Positions 54,816 to 62,971 of a stretch of DNA of 64,000 nucleotides are shown piece after piece. The position numbers and the translations under genes are program-made. The stretch is taken from NCBI GenBank assembly GCA_910586355.1, contig CAJUHJ010000008.1, positions 1 to 64,000 of the forward strand, written 5' to 3'. Under the pieces are notes generated by a model. The model saw only the letters and a program-made list of their open reading frames with translations, was not told where the DNA came from and did not search any database. Each line of letters begins with the position of its first letter. Within the stretch, counting starts at the first letter, position 1. The DNA is from an uncultured Lachnospiraceae bacterium. GTDB taxonomy: Bacteria; Bacillota; Clostridia; Lachnospirales; Lachnospiraceae.

Positions 54816-57149
54816 TTATTTTGATGTCAATTGCTGATACATCTTCATTAATTCCGCAACGCAGCTTTCCTCTGTGGTATCTTTAATTGAAAAACCATAT
54901 GCCTGCATAACGGCTTTGTCATTAAATTGATGAGCCTTTCTAAGTTCTGGAGGCATAGCAATTTCATCATATAAATCAGCTAATGAACAGTCGGAAAATA
55001 ATTCCCTTGCGGCAAGTATACCTTGCGCAGTCTGCTCTATTTTCTGCCGTTGTTCATTGGTAGGACTGCACCATGGGAAATTGTTATATACAATATCCTT
55101 TGAATATCTGTAATCACTTTTTAATCTCCCACAGACAGCACGCATCCAAGCCATATGAATATTCGATGTAAGCACGCCAAATTCATATAAACCAGCATCA
55201 GGAATTATCATTGCCGCATTAGTCGGAATTATTTCTCCATCCAAAAAACCCAGCGGAATATATCTTCTCCTCTCAGATGATGTTGAAGGAACAATAATAT
55301 ATTTTTGCGGATTTTTAGTTTCCCTGAAAAGCGTTGGCGTATCCGCCAATTTCTGCCGGTCGGGAGCGCCATTTAACCTATCTTTACGACATAATTCAAC
55401 ACGTTTCATTACTTCCGGCATTTTTCTAAGTTCCGCAGGATTCACGCCCACAAGCCATAAGCAATATCTGTCTTTCTTGTTAATGTACTCAACTGCCCCT
55501 GTCAATTTTTTTATATAAGCTGCCGCATTGGGTTCTCTTCCTATAAAATCCTTATAGTCCTCAGCTTCAATAATTAAATGTCCGCCGTCTGCCGGTCTGT
55601 TTCCAGTTGTCATTTCAGGCACATTACATAAAGGCTTTGAACGGCTATGTATAAATACAACAGGCGCATCAATTAAATAAGGAGCTATATTTTTTACTAT
55701 TTTTACATCATCCCAATAAAATATTTTCTTCTCATGCGAATCAGACACAGAACTGAAACCAACAATAACACAATGCACATGGGCTTTTAAACTTACCTCA
55801 CTGTCCCATATGAATGTCCGGTGCGCAAAATCAATATGGATTCCAAACCTTGTAAACAATGGTTCCCACACACTGGCTACCTGCTCTCCCTGAGTGATAG
55901 AATTTGTAGAAACAAATGCTGCCTTTATATTTGTTTCCTGTATCAATTGTGATGCCTTAAAATACCATGCTGATACATAATCTATCTTACCAGCAGTTTT
56001 GTAAGGTTTTCCTTTCTCGTCTACATAGATAGATAATATATCTTTTTTCTGACTATCATCCTGCATGGAATAGCCTAAAAACGGTGGATTTCCCATAATA
56101 TAATCCAGTTCCTTTTTCGGCGCAACGCTTTCCCAATCAATCCTAAGAGCATTGTTTTCAGTAATATTCGCGTAAGATTTCAACGGAAGAAAGTCAAGGC
56201 TCATATGAACAATATCTTCTGTTTCTTTCATCATCTGGCTTTCTGCAATCCACAATGCAGTTTTGGCGACCGTTACTGCAAAATCATTGATTTCAATTCC
56301 ATAAAACTGGCTGATAGATACCTGAATAGGATTGATTGCTTCTCCTAATACAATCTGTCCTCCCTGTAATTCGTTTAGAATTTCGTTCTCTAATCTTCGA
56401 AGTGAAATATAAGTTTCTGTCAGGAAATTTCCGGAACCGCACGCCGGGTCAAGAAATTTTAATCCTGCAATTTTTTTCTGAAAAACATTTAATTTTACTT
56501 TTTTGGTACGTTCTACTGAAATTTGTTTGATTTTATGAAATTCCTCTTTTAGTTCGTCTAAAAACAATGGATCAATCACTTTATGGATATTTTCAATAGA
56601 AGTATAGTGCATACCTCCGCTTCTTCGTGTTTCTGGATTTAAGGTGCTTTCAAATACTGCTCCAAAAATAGTCGGGCTTATATCTGACCAATTAAAATCC
56701 TCGCTTGCCTTATTTAACAGAATCGTTTTGATTTCTTCTGTAAACATTGGTATCTCTATTGTTTCATCCGCAAATAACCCTCCATTTACATATGGGAAAG
56801 CTGCAAGACGCGGGTTTTCCTCTATCAAGTACTTGTCCCTGTTTTCTATTTTCGTATCAAGTATTCGAAATAGTTCTATAAGAGCTTTCCGAAATCCGCT
56901 TATGGGGACGTCCCTCAAATAGTCGTAAAACATCCTATGTGAACCGAAAATACCAGTGTCTTCGGCATACAGACAAAATACAAGACGGACGCATAAAGCG
57001 TTTAGGCTTTGAAAGGAATGTTCATCCGGTTCTTTATACTGTGCGATTAATTTATCGTATAGAATACCGACAATTTCTCCTGCCTTGACAGAGATTTCCA
57101 TTTCATGTGATAGTTCTTTGACCTCTTTTTGAAACATAAAATCAAACAA
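54816..57149 (-). CDS. MmeI-like type IIG enzyme, methyltransferase and target-recognition part
   Basis: About 777 aa. A helical spacer covers 1-200, then an N6-adenine methyltransferase with SAM motif LDPACGSGNF (about 233-242) and catalytic NPPF (354-357). The C-terminal 350 residues are a target-recognition and helical region typical of MmeI-like single-chain enzymes. It is in the same frame as the nuclease fragment upstream, separated only by a TGA (57164-57162). The start assigned here is a TTG with no good RBS, so it is more likely the 3' part of one gene of about 927 codons. Apart from that stop the frame is clean. If independently translated it would be an orphan methyltransferase. 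Confidence 0.88.
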   Translation of the reverse strand: MFDFMFQKEVKELSHEMEISVKAGEIVGILYDKLIAQYKEPDEHSFQSLNALCVRLVFCLYAEDTGIFGSHRMFYDYLRDVPISGFRKALIELFRILDTKIENRDKYLIEENPRLAAFPYVNGGLFADETIEIPMFTEEIKTILLNKASEDFNWSDISPTIFGAVFESTLNPETRRSGGMHYTSIENIHKVIDPLFLDELKEEFHKIKQISVERTKKVKLNVFQKKIAGLKFLDPACGSGNFLTETYISLRRLENEILNELQGGQIVLGEAINPIQVSISQFYGIEINDFAVTVAKTALWIAESQMMKETEDIVHMSLDFLPLKSYANITENNALRIDWESVAPKKELDYIMGNPPFLGYSMQDDSQKKDILSIYVDEKGKPYKTAGKIDYVSAWYFKASQLIQETNIKAAFVSTNSITQGEQVASVWEPLFTRFGIHIDFAHRTFIWDSEVSLKAHVHCVIVGFSSVSDSHEKKIFYWDDVKIVKNIAPYLIDAPVVFIHSRSKPLCNVPEMTTGNRPADGGHLIIEAEDYKDFIGREPNAAAYIKKLTGAVEYINKKDRYCLWLVGVNPAELRKMPEVMKRVELCRKDRLNGAPDRQKLADTPTLFRETKNPQKYIIVPSTSSERRRYIPLGFLDGEIIPTNAAMIIPDAGLYEFGVLTSNIHMAWMRAVCGRLKSDYRYSKDIVYNNFPWCSPTNEQRQKIEQTAQGILAARELFSDCSLADLYDEIAMPPELRKAHQFNDKAVMQAYGFSIKDTTEESCVAELMKMYQQLTSK

Positions 57150-57150
57150 C

Positions 57151-57171
57151 GGAAGTTTGTTTCACACTTCC
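57151..57171 (-). other. In-frame TGA in the loop of a small hairpin
   Basis: GGAAGT/ACTTCC arms (6 bp, 9-nt loop) enclose the TGA that splits the restriction-modification gene. Reading through gives ...ALEEV-stop-NKLPLFDFMFQ, continuing the expected linker between nuclease and methyltransferase. Confidence 0.8.
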
Positions 57172-57599
57172 TCTAAAGCAATGATTACAGCCGGCTCATT
57201 CGGCTTATTCATATCGTGAATTTCAAATGACTGAAAATTACAGGCTACAATCCATAACGGCGTCTCATTTGGTATCATCCACTGTGCATAATTACGCCCC
57301 CGCTCAAACGGCGTGCGCATGGAACCGTCTGACTGCGGCATTTTCTTATCCAAGTCCTTATTTATACTCTTCTGTTCTATCAAAACTCTTGTTTCAGGTA
57401 TATAAACATCTATGTACTTTGTTTGCCCATCTACCACAACGCGTTTTTCAAATTTAATCTTTTGCAGAACATCTTCAATTCCCAACACATTTGAAAAAAA
57501 ATCAATCCAAAAACGCTGACTGTCGCTTTTTTCGTCGCCAATGCCGCGCCAGTCGTTATAAAATTTTGTGGCAGCAGTCCTTTTCTCCGTATCCGTCAT
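57162..57599 (-). CDS. MmeI-like type IIG enzyme, N-terminal nuclease part
   Basis: 145 aa ending at an in-frame TGA. PD-(D/E)XK-type nuclease site D64-X10-E75-Q-K77 (IDVYIPETRVLIEQK), close to the D-X9-EXK spacing of MmeI. Fragments such as RFWIDFFSNVLGI and RNYAQWMIPNETPLWIVACNF are typical of the first 150 residues of single-chain type IIG/IIL enzymes, which cut DNA near their site and methylate one strand. Alone it would be a nuclease domain lacking its specificity domain, so it is probably inactive or needs readthrough. Confidence 0.85.
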   Translation of the reverse strand: MTDTEKRTAATKFYNDWRGIGDEKSDSQRFWIDFFSNVLGIEDVLQKIKFEKRVVVDGQTKYIDVYIPETRVLIEQKSINKDLDKKMPQSDGSMRTPFERGRNYAQWMIPNETPLWIVACNFQSFEIHDMNKPNEPAVIIALEEV

Positions 57600-58012
57600 A
57601 ATGCACCTCTTATAAAATGTTTTCTGTTTTTTATATCATAACCCATTATGCACATTTCCTCAATATCTGCTGTTGACTCATATGAAAGAAGTAAATGAAG
57701 TGTAAAAAATCACCCAACATTTCATACATGAGCCAAAATGTCCTTTATGACCAGCATTGCATCTAAATCATTGTAATTATATTAAGTCAATTTCGAAATC
57801 TATGAATTCATCTAACGTAAGATGATACATAGTGGATAGCTTTTTGGACTGCCATATGTCTGGAAGTGTTTCATCAAGCTCCATTTTTTTTGGAGCATTA
57901 AAAAGACTGTTTCCTAAACTCATGAAAAGCAATCCATTTTCTTTTCGCCCTCTGCAGGATTTTTTCAGCTTCATGTTCTCGCCTCTTCCTCTTCCAAATC
58001 CCCGAAACCAGA
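57600..58012. other. Gene-poor spacer between the RM gene and the chemoreceptor operon
   Basis: Mostly AT-rich, without an RNA gene or hairpin I can support. It holds a possible decayed small minus-strand gene (57731-57974) and ends at the promoter of the binding-protein gene. Confidence 0.6.
57731..57974 (-). pseudogene. Possible frameshifted small gene
   Basis: A 65-aa minus-strand frame begins at an ATG behind a GAGGAAGAGG-like site at 57974 and ends at 57777 after DEFIDFEIDLI. A shift of one base there opens a frame reading YNYNDLDAMLVIKDILAHV to a stop near 57731, which looks like a natural protein C-terminus. No family was recognised. It may be chance coding on a spacer. Confidence 0.3.
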
Positions 58013-58041
58013 TTGCAAAAAACTTCTCCGAATGGTATAAT
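58013..58041 (+). promoter_or_regulatory. Promoter of the binding protein/chemoreceptor operon
   Basis: -35 TTGCAA (58013-58018), 17-bp spacer, extended -10 TGGTATAAT with TATAAT at 58036-58041. Confidence 0.78.
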
Positions 58042-58077
58042 TTCCAAAGAAATATTACAATGGAACGGAGAAAAATT

Positions 58078-59319
58078 ATGAAGAAAAAAGAACATCTTTT
58101 CATTCCGGCTCTTTTATGCGCCGCGCTTTTATCCGGATGCCAGAATAAAAATCAGACGTCCGTAGAAGAAACGCAGATGCCGGACGAAAAAACCGTAAAC
58201 CTGACTGTCTGGGGAGCGGAAGAAGACGAAAAACTGCTTTCTCAGATTATAAACGAATTTCAGGAAAAATACCAGAACGAAGCGGATTTTGAAATTTCTT
58301 ACATGCCGCAGAGCGAAAGCCACTGCATGGATGCATTGATGGCGGATCTGGAACAGGGCGCAGACGTATTTGCATTTGCAGACGATCAGTTAAACACGCT
58401 TGTAGCCGCCGGCGCGCTTGAACCGATAGAATCGGCGGAAACCATCAAAGAAGCCAATCTAAACGAAGCCGTCCTTGCAGCGTCCGTCAACGATACGCTC
58501 TACGCGTACCCGCTGACGGCAGACAACGGATATTTTCTCTACTATAATCAAAACTATTTTTCAGAACAGGACGTCGCTTCATTTGACCAGATGTTAAACA
58601 TTGCCGCGGCGCAAAACAAAAAAGTCTCCATGGAATGGTCTTCTGGATGGTATGTCTATTCCTTTTTCGGAAACACCGGACTGACCGTCGGATTAAACGA
58701 CGACGGCATCACCAACTATTGTACCTGGAACGGCACGGAGGGCGCCGTCAAAGGAATTGACGTAGCAAAGTCCATGCTTGACATTTCGAATCATCCGGGA
58801 TTTATCAGTACAGACGACGCCGGATTTTTAGAGGGAGTCAAAAACGGCACGATTATTGCCGGCATCAACGGCGTATGGAATGCGTTGGCGGTAGAAGAAG
58901 CCTGGGGCAGCGGCTATAAAGCCACAAAACTTCCCTCCTATAACTGTATGGGACAGCAAATTCAGATGGCCTCGTTTTCCGGCTATAAATTAATTGGCAC
59001 AAACGCCTATTCCAAAGAAAAAGAGTGGGCCAAAAAGCTGGCGGAATGGATTGCAAATGAAGAAAATCAAAAGCTGCGCTTTCTGCTGCGCGGCCAGGGG
59101 CCGTCCAACAAAAACGCCGCGGCCTCAAAAGAAGTGCAAAGCTCTCCGGCAATCGCCGCATTGTTAGAGCAGTCCGAGTATTCCTGCCTGCAGCGCATCG
59201 GAGGCAATTTCTGGGACCCTGTTTCGGAATTTACGTCTGACATCCTAAACAAAGCCGTACCCGTTCATAAGCTTCAGGACCGTCTTGACAAGATGGTAGA
59301 AGAAATCGTCGCCCCATAA
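58078..59319 (+). CDS. Lipoprotein extracellular solute-binding protein (family 1)
   Basis: 413 aa. Lipobox LLSGC with lipidated Cys21 after MKKKEHLF. Sugar-type ABC binding-protein fold: VNLTVWGAEEDEKLL, LEQGADVFAFADDQL, YFLYYNQNYF, AGINGVWNALAVEEAWG, and EEWIAN-like C-terminal helices. In other contexts such proteins feed maltose or oligosaccharide importers, but no permease or ATPase is present here. The next gene, 45 bp on, is a chemoreceptor, suggesting ligand sensing rather than uptake. ATG at 58078 has GGAG upstream. Base composition is visibly richer in GC than neighbouring genes. Confidence 0.9.
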   Translation: MKKKEHLFIPALLCAALLSGCQNKNQTSVEETQMPDEKTVNLTVWGAEEDEKLLSQIINEFQEKYQNEADFEISYMPQSESHCMDALMADLEQGADVFAFADDQLNTLVAAGALEPIESAETIKEANLNEAVLAASVNDTLYAYPLTADNGYFLYYNQNYFSEQDVASFDQMLNIAAAQNKKVSMEWSSGWYVYSFFGNTGLTVGLNDDGITNYCTWNGTEGAVKGIDVAKSMLDISNHPGFISTDDAGFLEGVKNGTIIAGINGVWNALAVEEAWGSGYKATKLPSYNCMGQQIQMASFSGYKLIGTNAYSKEKEWAKKLAEWIANEENQKLRFLLRGQGPSNKNAAASKEVQSSPAIAALLEQSEYSCLQRIGGNFWDPVSEFTSDILNKAVPVHKLQDRLDKMVEEIVAP

Positions 59320-59364
59320 CATATCAATCTCTATATTTCAGATACAAAAGGAGACTCAGCCAAT

Positions 59365-60948
59365 ATGAAATCGATTCGTTTAAAATATCGCTTAATCATA
59401 CCGATTGCCCTTTTGGGCATTGTGGCGCTCTTATCGAACATTCTGTCTGTGATCAATATCCGAAATGTAAACGCAAGCGCCGCCAATATCGCAGACAATT
59501 ACATGGACGGCAAAAGCCGTCTGGCGGAAATCTGCCAGTCCTCCATGAACATACATAAAATGGCATTAAGCCACATCGTTGCCACAGATTACAACACCAT
59601 GATCGTGCTTGTCGGCCAAATCAAAGAGGAAGAAGCCGCTCTGGATCTTAAGCTTTCCGAATATGCAGGTCATGTCACCCTGCAGGAACAGACGCAGTAC
59701 GAATCGCTTTTGTCCAACTACGCTTCGTTTAAACATGCGCTGGTTCACTTAGTCTGCGCCAGCGCAAGCCATAAAACGCAGGACGCCTACGCGCTCGCAA
59801 ACGGAGACGTAGCCGCTTATGCCGACGCTATGGAAGCGGACATTGACGATTTAAACGCTTCCATCAGCGAGCAGACGCTTTCTGCAAGAAGCCAGCTGAA
59901 AAACGCGTATGTCCTGTCTCTTGCCGTCGGCATTGCCGCAGCCGTAATCTGTATGCTTCTTGTATTTGGGGATATAAAGCTGATTACAAATTATGTGCTT
60001 CTTCCTTTGAAAAGCATTCTGACAACGATTCAGGAAAGCTCCGGACTCATTGATAACATGACGGGAGAAGTTTTAAAAAGAACGAACGATTCCAAAAAAA
60101 GCGCCGCCGATCTTTCTTCGCTTTCCGAACAGCTTTCCTCTACCATTCAGAAAGTGGCGGGTAATATCGCTTCCATCAACGACAACGCCAAAGACGTCAG
60201 TTCAGACGTTTCCAATATTGCCAGAGAATGCAGCGAAATCACAGTGTACGCCGTGCAGATGAACGACCGTGCAAACGCCATGCAGCAATCCGCCAAAAAC
60301 AGCGCGGAAATAACGAGCGCGAAAGCAGAAGAAATCCTGCATACACTCAACGACGCCATCGAAAAAAGCAAAAGCGTAGACCGGATTCAGACATTGACCG
60401 ATGAAATTCTAGCCATCTCCCAACAGACCCGGCTGATTTCTTTAAACGCTTCCGTAGAAGCCGCAAACGCCGGAACTGCTGGAGAGGGCTTCGCCGTCGT
60501 CGCAAAAGAAGTACGTGATCTGGCCCATTCCAGTCAGGAAACCGCCAACCGCATCCAGGACATCAACAGTGTCGTGATTGCCGCGGTCCACAACCTCTCC
60601 AAAAACGCCCAGCATTTGATTGACTATATGAGCCGGTCCGTCCTGACGGAATTTGAAGCGTTTGTGCAATCCGGCAGCCAGTATCGGGAAGACGCCGTTT
60701 ATATCCGCCATGCCATGGATGAATTCCACGAACAGACCGAACGGCTCAAACACTCCATGTCCGACATTGCGGACTCCATCAGCACAATTACAAAAGCCAT
60801 TGACGACGGCGCAGGCGGCATTGCCGGCGTAGCCGGAAATACCAAAAACCTCGCTCTGGATATGGAAGATATTACACAGCGTATGGGCGTGAATCAAAAA
60901 ATTGTGGAGGGACTCAAAAAAGAAACAGTTGTGTTTGACAACCTGTAA
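59365..60948 (+). CDS. Methyl-accepting chemotaxis protein with four-helix sensor
   Basis: 527 aa. First transmembrane segment about 9-31 and second about 190-212 bracket a helical extracellular domain of about 155 residues resembling 4HB_MCP. A short linker without a clear HAMP follows, then a signalling coiled coil with hairpin tip ISLNASVEAANAGTAGEGFA (about 359-378) and VVAKEVRDLAHSS. The tip has N and T where most receptors have R and E (AARAGEAGRGF), so it is somewhat diverged. The binding-protein gene is in the same operon. The operon ends in the hairpin at 61011-61045. Confidence 0.92.
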   Translation: MKSIRLKYRLIIPIALLGIVALLSNILSVINIRNVNASAANIADNYMDGKSRLAEICQSSMNIHKMALSHIVATDYNTMIVLVGQIKEEEAALDLKLSEYAGHVTLQEQTQYESLLSNYASFKHALVHLVCASASHKTQDAYALANGDVAAYADAMEADIDDLNASISEQTLSARSQLKNAYVLSLAVGIAAAVICMLLVFGDIKLITNYVLLPLKSILTTIQESSGLIDNMTGEVLKRTNDSKKSAADLSSLSEQLSSTIQKVAGNIASINDNAKDVSSDVSNIARECSEITVYAVQMNDRANAMQQSAKNSAEITSAKAEEILHTLNDAIEKSKSVDRIQTLTDEILAISQQTRLISLNASVEAANAGTAGEGFAVVAKEVRDLAHSSQETANRIQDINSVVIAAVHNLSKNAQHLIDYMSRSVLTEFEAFVQSGSQYREDAVYIRHAMDEFHEQTERLKHSMSDIADSISTITKAIDDGAGGIAGVAGNTKNLALDMEDITQRMGVNQKIVEGLKKETVVFDNL

Positions 60949-61010
60949 CAAAATTCAAACATCCATTTCATTTTACAAAAGTTAAAACTATCAGTTATTG
61001 AACTAAATTA

Positions 61011-61045
61011 AGGTGTAAAGTCTTTGACTTTACACCTTTTTATTT
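61011..61045 (+). terminator. Terminator of the chemoreceptor operon
   Basis: Perfect 12-bp stem AGGTGTAAAGTC/GACTTTACACCT with a 3-nt loop, followed by TTTTATTT. Confidence 0.88.
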
Positions 61046-61074
61046 GCAGAAATCTAAAAACTACATATTTATGT

Positions 61075-61103
61075 TTGACAAGACAATATTAAAGTGATAT
61101 GAT
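61075..61103 (+). promoter_or_regulatory. Promoter of the SPFH-Arc operon
   Basis: Perfect -35 TTGACA (61075-61080), 17-bp spacer, -10 TATGAT (61098-61103). Confidence 0.8.
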
Positions 61104-61134
61104 TTTAATATCAAAAAGAAAGAAGGCTTTACAT

Positions 61135-62130
61135 ATGAAAGAAAAAATTTTAAAAAACAAAAAAAATGGGATGGCTGTATTACTGTTGTCGCTTCTTATC
61201 TATGCTGCGGCAATTGCCGGAACGGTTTTCGGAGGCTTTCAGGTGGAAAATGGGAAAAATCCCGCCCTTATGATTGTCAGTATTATTGTTCTTAGCACCG
61301 CCTGGCTGCTGTGGCCTGGATTAAAGGTTTTAAAACCGCAGGAAGCGCTTGTTTTGACTTTATTTGGAAATTATATTGGGACGATTAAAGACGCGGGGTT
61401 TTATTTTGTCAATCCCTTCTGTTCTGCCGTAAACCCGGCAGCAAAGACGAGATTAAACCAAAGCGGGGATGTCAACACAAAAAAAACGCCAACTGCCAAT
61501 GATCCTGAACTGATGTCGAAAAAACTTTCTTTAAAAATTATGACGTTAAACAACAACCGCCAGAAAATCAACGACTGCCTTGGAAATCCAGTCGAAATCG
61601 GAATCGCTGTGACATGGCGTATTGTAAATACCGCCAAGGCCGTTTTTAACGTAGATAACTATAAAGAATTCCTCTCCCTGCAGTGCGACAGCGCGCTTCG
61701 CAATATTGTACGCAATTATCCTTATGACGTTGCCCCAAATGTAGATACAACAGGCGATGGTATCGCAGACGAAGGCAGCCTGCGCGGTTCAAGCGAAATT
61801 GTTGCAGAACGGATTAAAAATGAGATTCAGGAAAAAGTCAACGAAGCCGGCATTGAAATTGTGGAAGCACGCATTACCTATCTTGCCTATGCGCCGGAAA
61901 TTGCCGCTGTTATGCTGCAAAGACAACAGGCTTCCGCAATTATTGACGCACGTAAAATGATCGTAGACGGAGCTGTTGGTATGGTAGAACTGGCTTTAGA
62001 ACGGTTAAGCCAAAATAATACAATCGAATTAGACGAGGAACGCAAAGCGGCAATGGTATCCAATCTCCTTGTCGTCCTCTGCGGCAACCACGACGCACAG
62101 CCTGTCGTAAATTCAGGGAGCCTGTATTAA
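61135..62130 (+). CDS. SPFH-domain membrane protein
   Basis: 331 aa from the ATG at 61135 (GAAGG upstream; an earlier in-frame start overlaps the -10). Two hydrophobic segments (about 12-33 and 43-63), then an SPFH/Band-7 domain (VLKPQEALVLTLFGNYIGTI ... FYFVNPF ... LIVLCG-type end, read LLVVLCGNHDAQPV). Helical stretch EIQEKVNEAGIEIVEARI is typical of the family. SPFH proteins oligomerise in the membrane as scaffolds. It is followed 3 bp later by a small Arc-type regulator, a pairing seen in other Clostridia from memory. Confidence 0.9.
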   Translation: MKEKILKNKKNGMAVLLLSLLIYAAAIAGTVFGGFQVENGKNPALMIVSIIVLSTAWLLWPGLKVLKPQEALVLTLFGNYIGTIKDAGFYFVNPFCSAVNPAAKTRLNQSGDVNTKKTPTANDPELMSKKLSLKIMTLNNNRQKINDCLGNPVEIGIAVTWRIVNTAKAVFNVDNYKEFLSLQCDSALRNIVRNYPYDVAPNVDTTGDGIADEGSLRGSSEIVAERIKNEIQEKVNEAGIEIVEARITYLAYAPEIAAVMLQRQQASAIIDARKMIVDGAVGMVELALERLSQNNTIELDEERKAAMVSNLLVVLCGNHDAQPVVNSGSLY

Positions 62131-62133
62131 CCA

Positions 62134-62301
62134 ATGGCAGACCAGAAAAAGAAACAGATTCCGCTCAGGCTTTCTCCAAAACTCTATGAAGCCATTGCCG
62201 CCTGGGCGGAAGACGATTTCCGTTCTGTAAACGGACAAATTGAATATCTGCTGACTGAATGTGTGCGCCAGCGTAAAAAACAAAAAAAACCCTCAAACTG
62301 A
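62134..62301 (+). CDS. 55-aa Arc-type ribbon-helix-helix protein
   Basis: Small basic protein starting 3 bp after the SPFH stop. It has the ribbon-helix-helix order: strand KQIPLRLSP, helix KLYEAIAAWAEDDFR, turn SVNG, helix QIEYLLTECVRQR, then a Lys-rich tail. The RBS lies in the end of the SPFH gene (AGGGAG). Likely binds DNA as a dimer. In related clusters this partner is tied to the SPFH gene, so it may regulate its own operon; that is inference. Confidence 0.85.
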   Translation: MADQKKKQIPLRLSPKLYEAIAAWAEDDFRSVNGQIEYLLTECVRQRKKQKKPSN

Positions 62302-62327
62302 TTCCTTTTTACATCAGTTTGAGGGTT
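62288..62327. terminator. Bidirectional terminator between the Arc and FHA genes
   Basis: Perfect 15-bp stem (62288-62302 and 62313-62327) with a 10-nt loop. On the minus strand a run of eight T follows; on the plus strand the tail is short (TTTAC). It overlaps the last codons of the Arc gene. Confidence 0.85.
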
Positions 62328-62373
62328 TACACTATTTTGGGGACAGTCCCACTTTAAAAAAATCATCTGTTTT

Positions 62374-62928
62374 TTAACAAAATGTAATGCGAAATTTTTC
62401 TGACCCAAGCGCAATCATATCACCCGATTTTACCTGCATACGTCCTTCTACCTGATAACCGTTTAAATAGGTATGATTTCTCGACTGCAAATCTTCCAGA
62501 TAAACTGAGCCATACTCGCGTACAATCCTGCAGTGGCGATTTGAAACCAGTGGATTTTCCGAAATATGTAAAAATTCCGCTTCCGCCCATGTGCCGCGCC
62601 CAATATCAAGGTAACTGCCAAAATCTCCGCGGATTTCCCTGCCGTTTTCCACGTTATGGAAGATAATCTGCGTACAGGAATACGACGGCTTGTAACCGCC
62701 CTGATTCAAAAGTACTGTCACCGGAATCTCACCGCTCATCCCCTTAAAATACTGCTCCTGGTTGCCTCCCATCTGCCTGTTTAAAACATCTATGCCATAT
62801 GAATTTACGATTACATTTTTATTTTCCGTTCCCTCGTCTCCAATACCATTTACTTTTTTGTTGACAAGAATGGCGATAGGTATGCCGACTAATAATATAA
62901 TAATGACTGCTATAATTACTGCCACCAA
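62374..62928 (-). CDS. FHA-domain single-pass membrane protein
   Basis: 184 aa from a TTG at 62928; GGAGG lies 9 bp upstream, while the GTG one codon later is a little too distant. One transmembrane helix (about 3-24) then a short linker. The FHA phosphothreonine-binding domain covers about 105-184: LDIGRGTW, NPLVSNRHCRIV (S-x-x-H), DLQSRNHTYLNG (N-G), GDMIALGSEKFRI. The FHA faces the cytosol if the N-terminus is outside. It implies a Ser/Thr kinase partner not encoded in this window. 43 bp after the GLUG-repeat gene. Confidence 0.88.
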   Translation of the reverse strand: MVAVIIAVIIILLVGIPIAILVNKKVNGIGDEGTENKNVIVNSYGIDVLNRQMGGNQEQYFKGMSGEIPVTVLLNQGGYKPSYSCTQIIFHNVENGREIRGDFGSYLDIGRGTWAEAEFLHISENPLVSNRHCRIVREYGSVYLEDLQSRNHTYLNGYQVEGRMQVKSGDMIALGSEKFRITFC

Positions 62929-62971
62929 TTTTCTCTGCCTCCAATAAAATAACTGTAAAATAAAATTTGTT

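Noticed and set aside
57898..58103. Minus-strand frames overlapping the start of the binding-protein gene
   Set aside because: They cross the promoter, RBS and signal peptide of a well-supported gene, so the upstream extension is chance. Only the part below 57975 was kept as a weak candidate.
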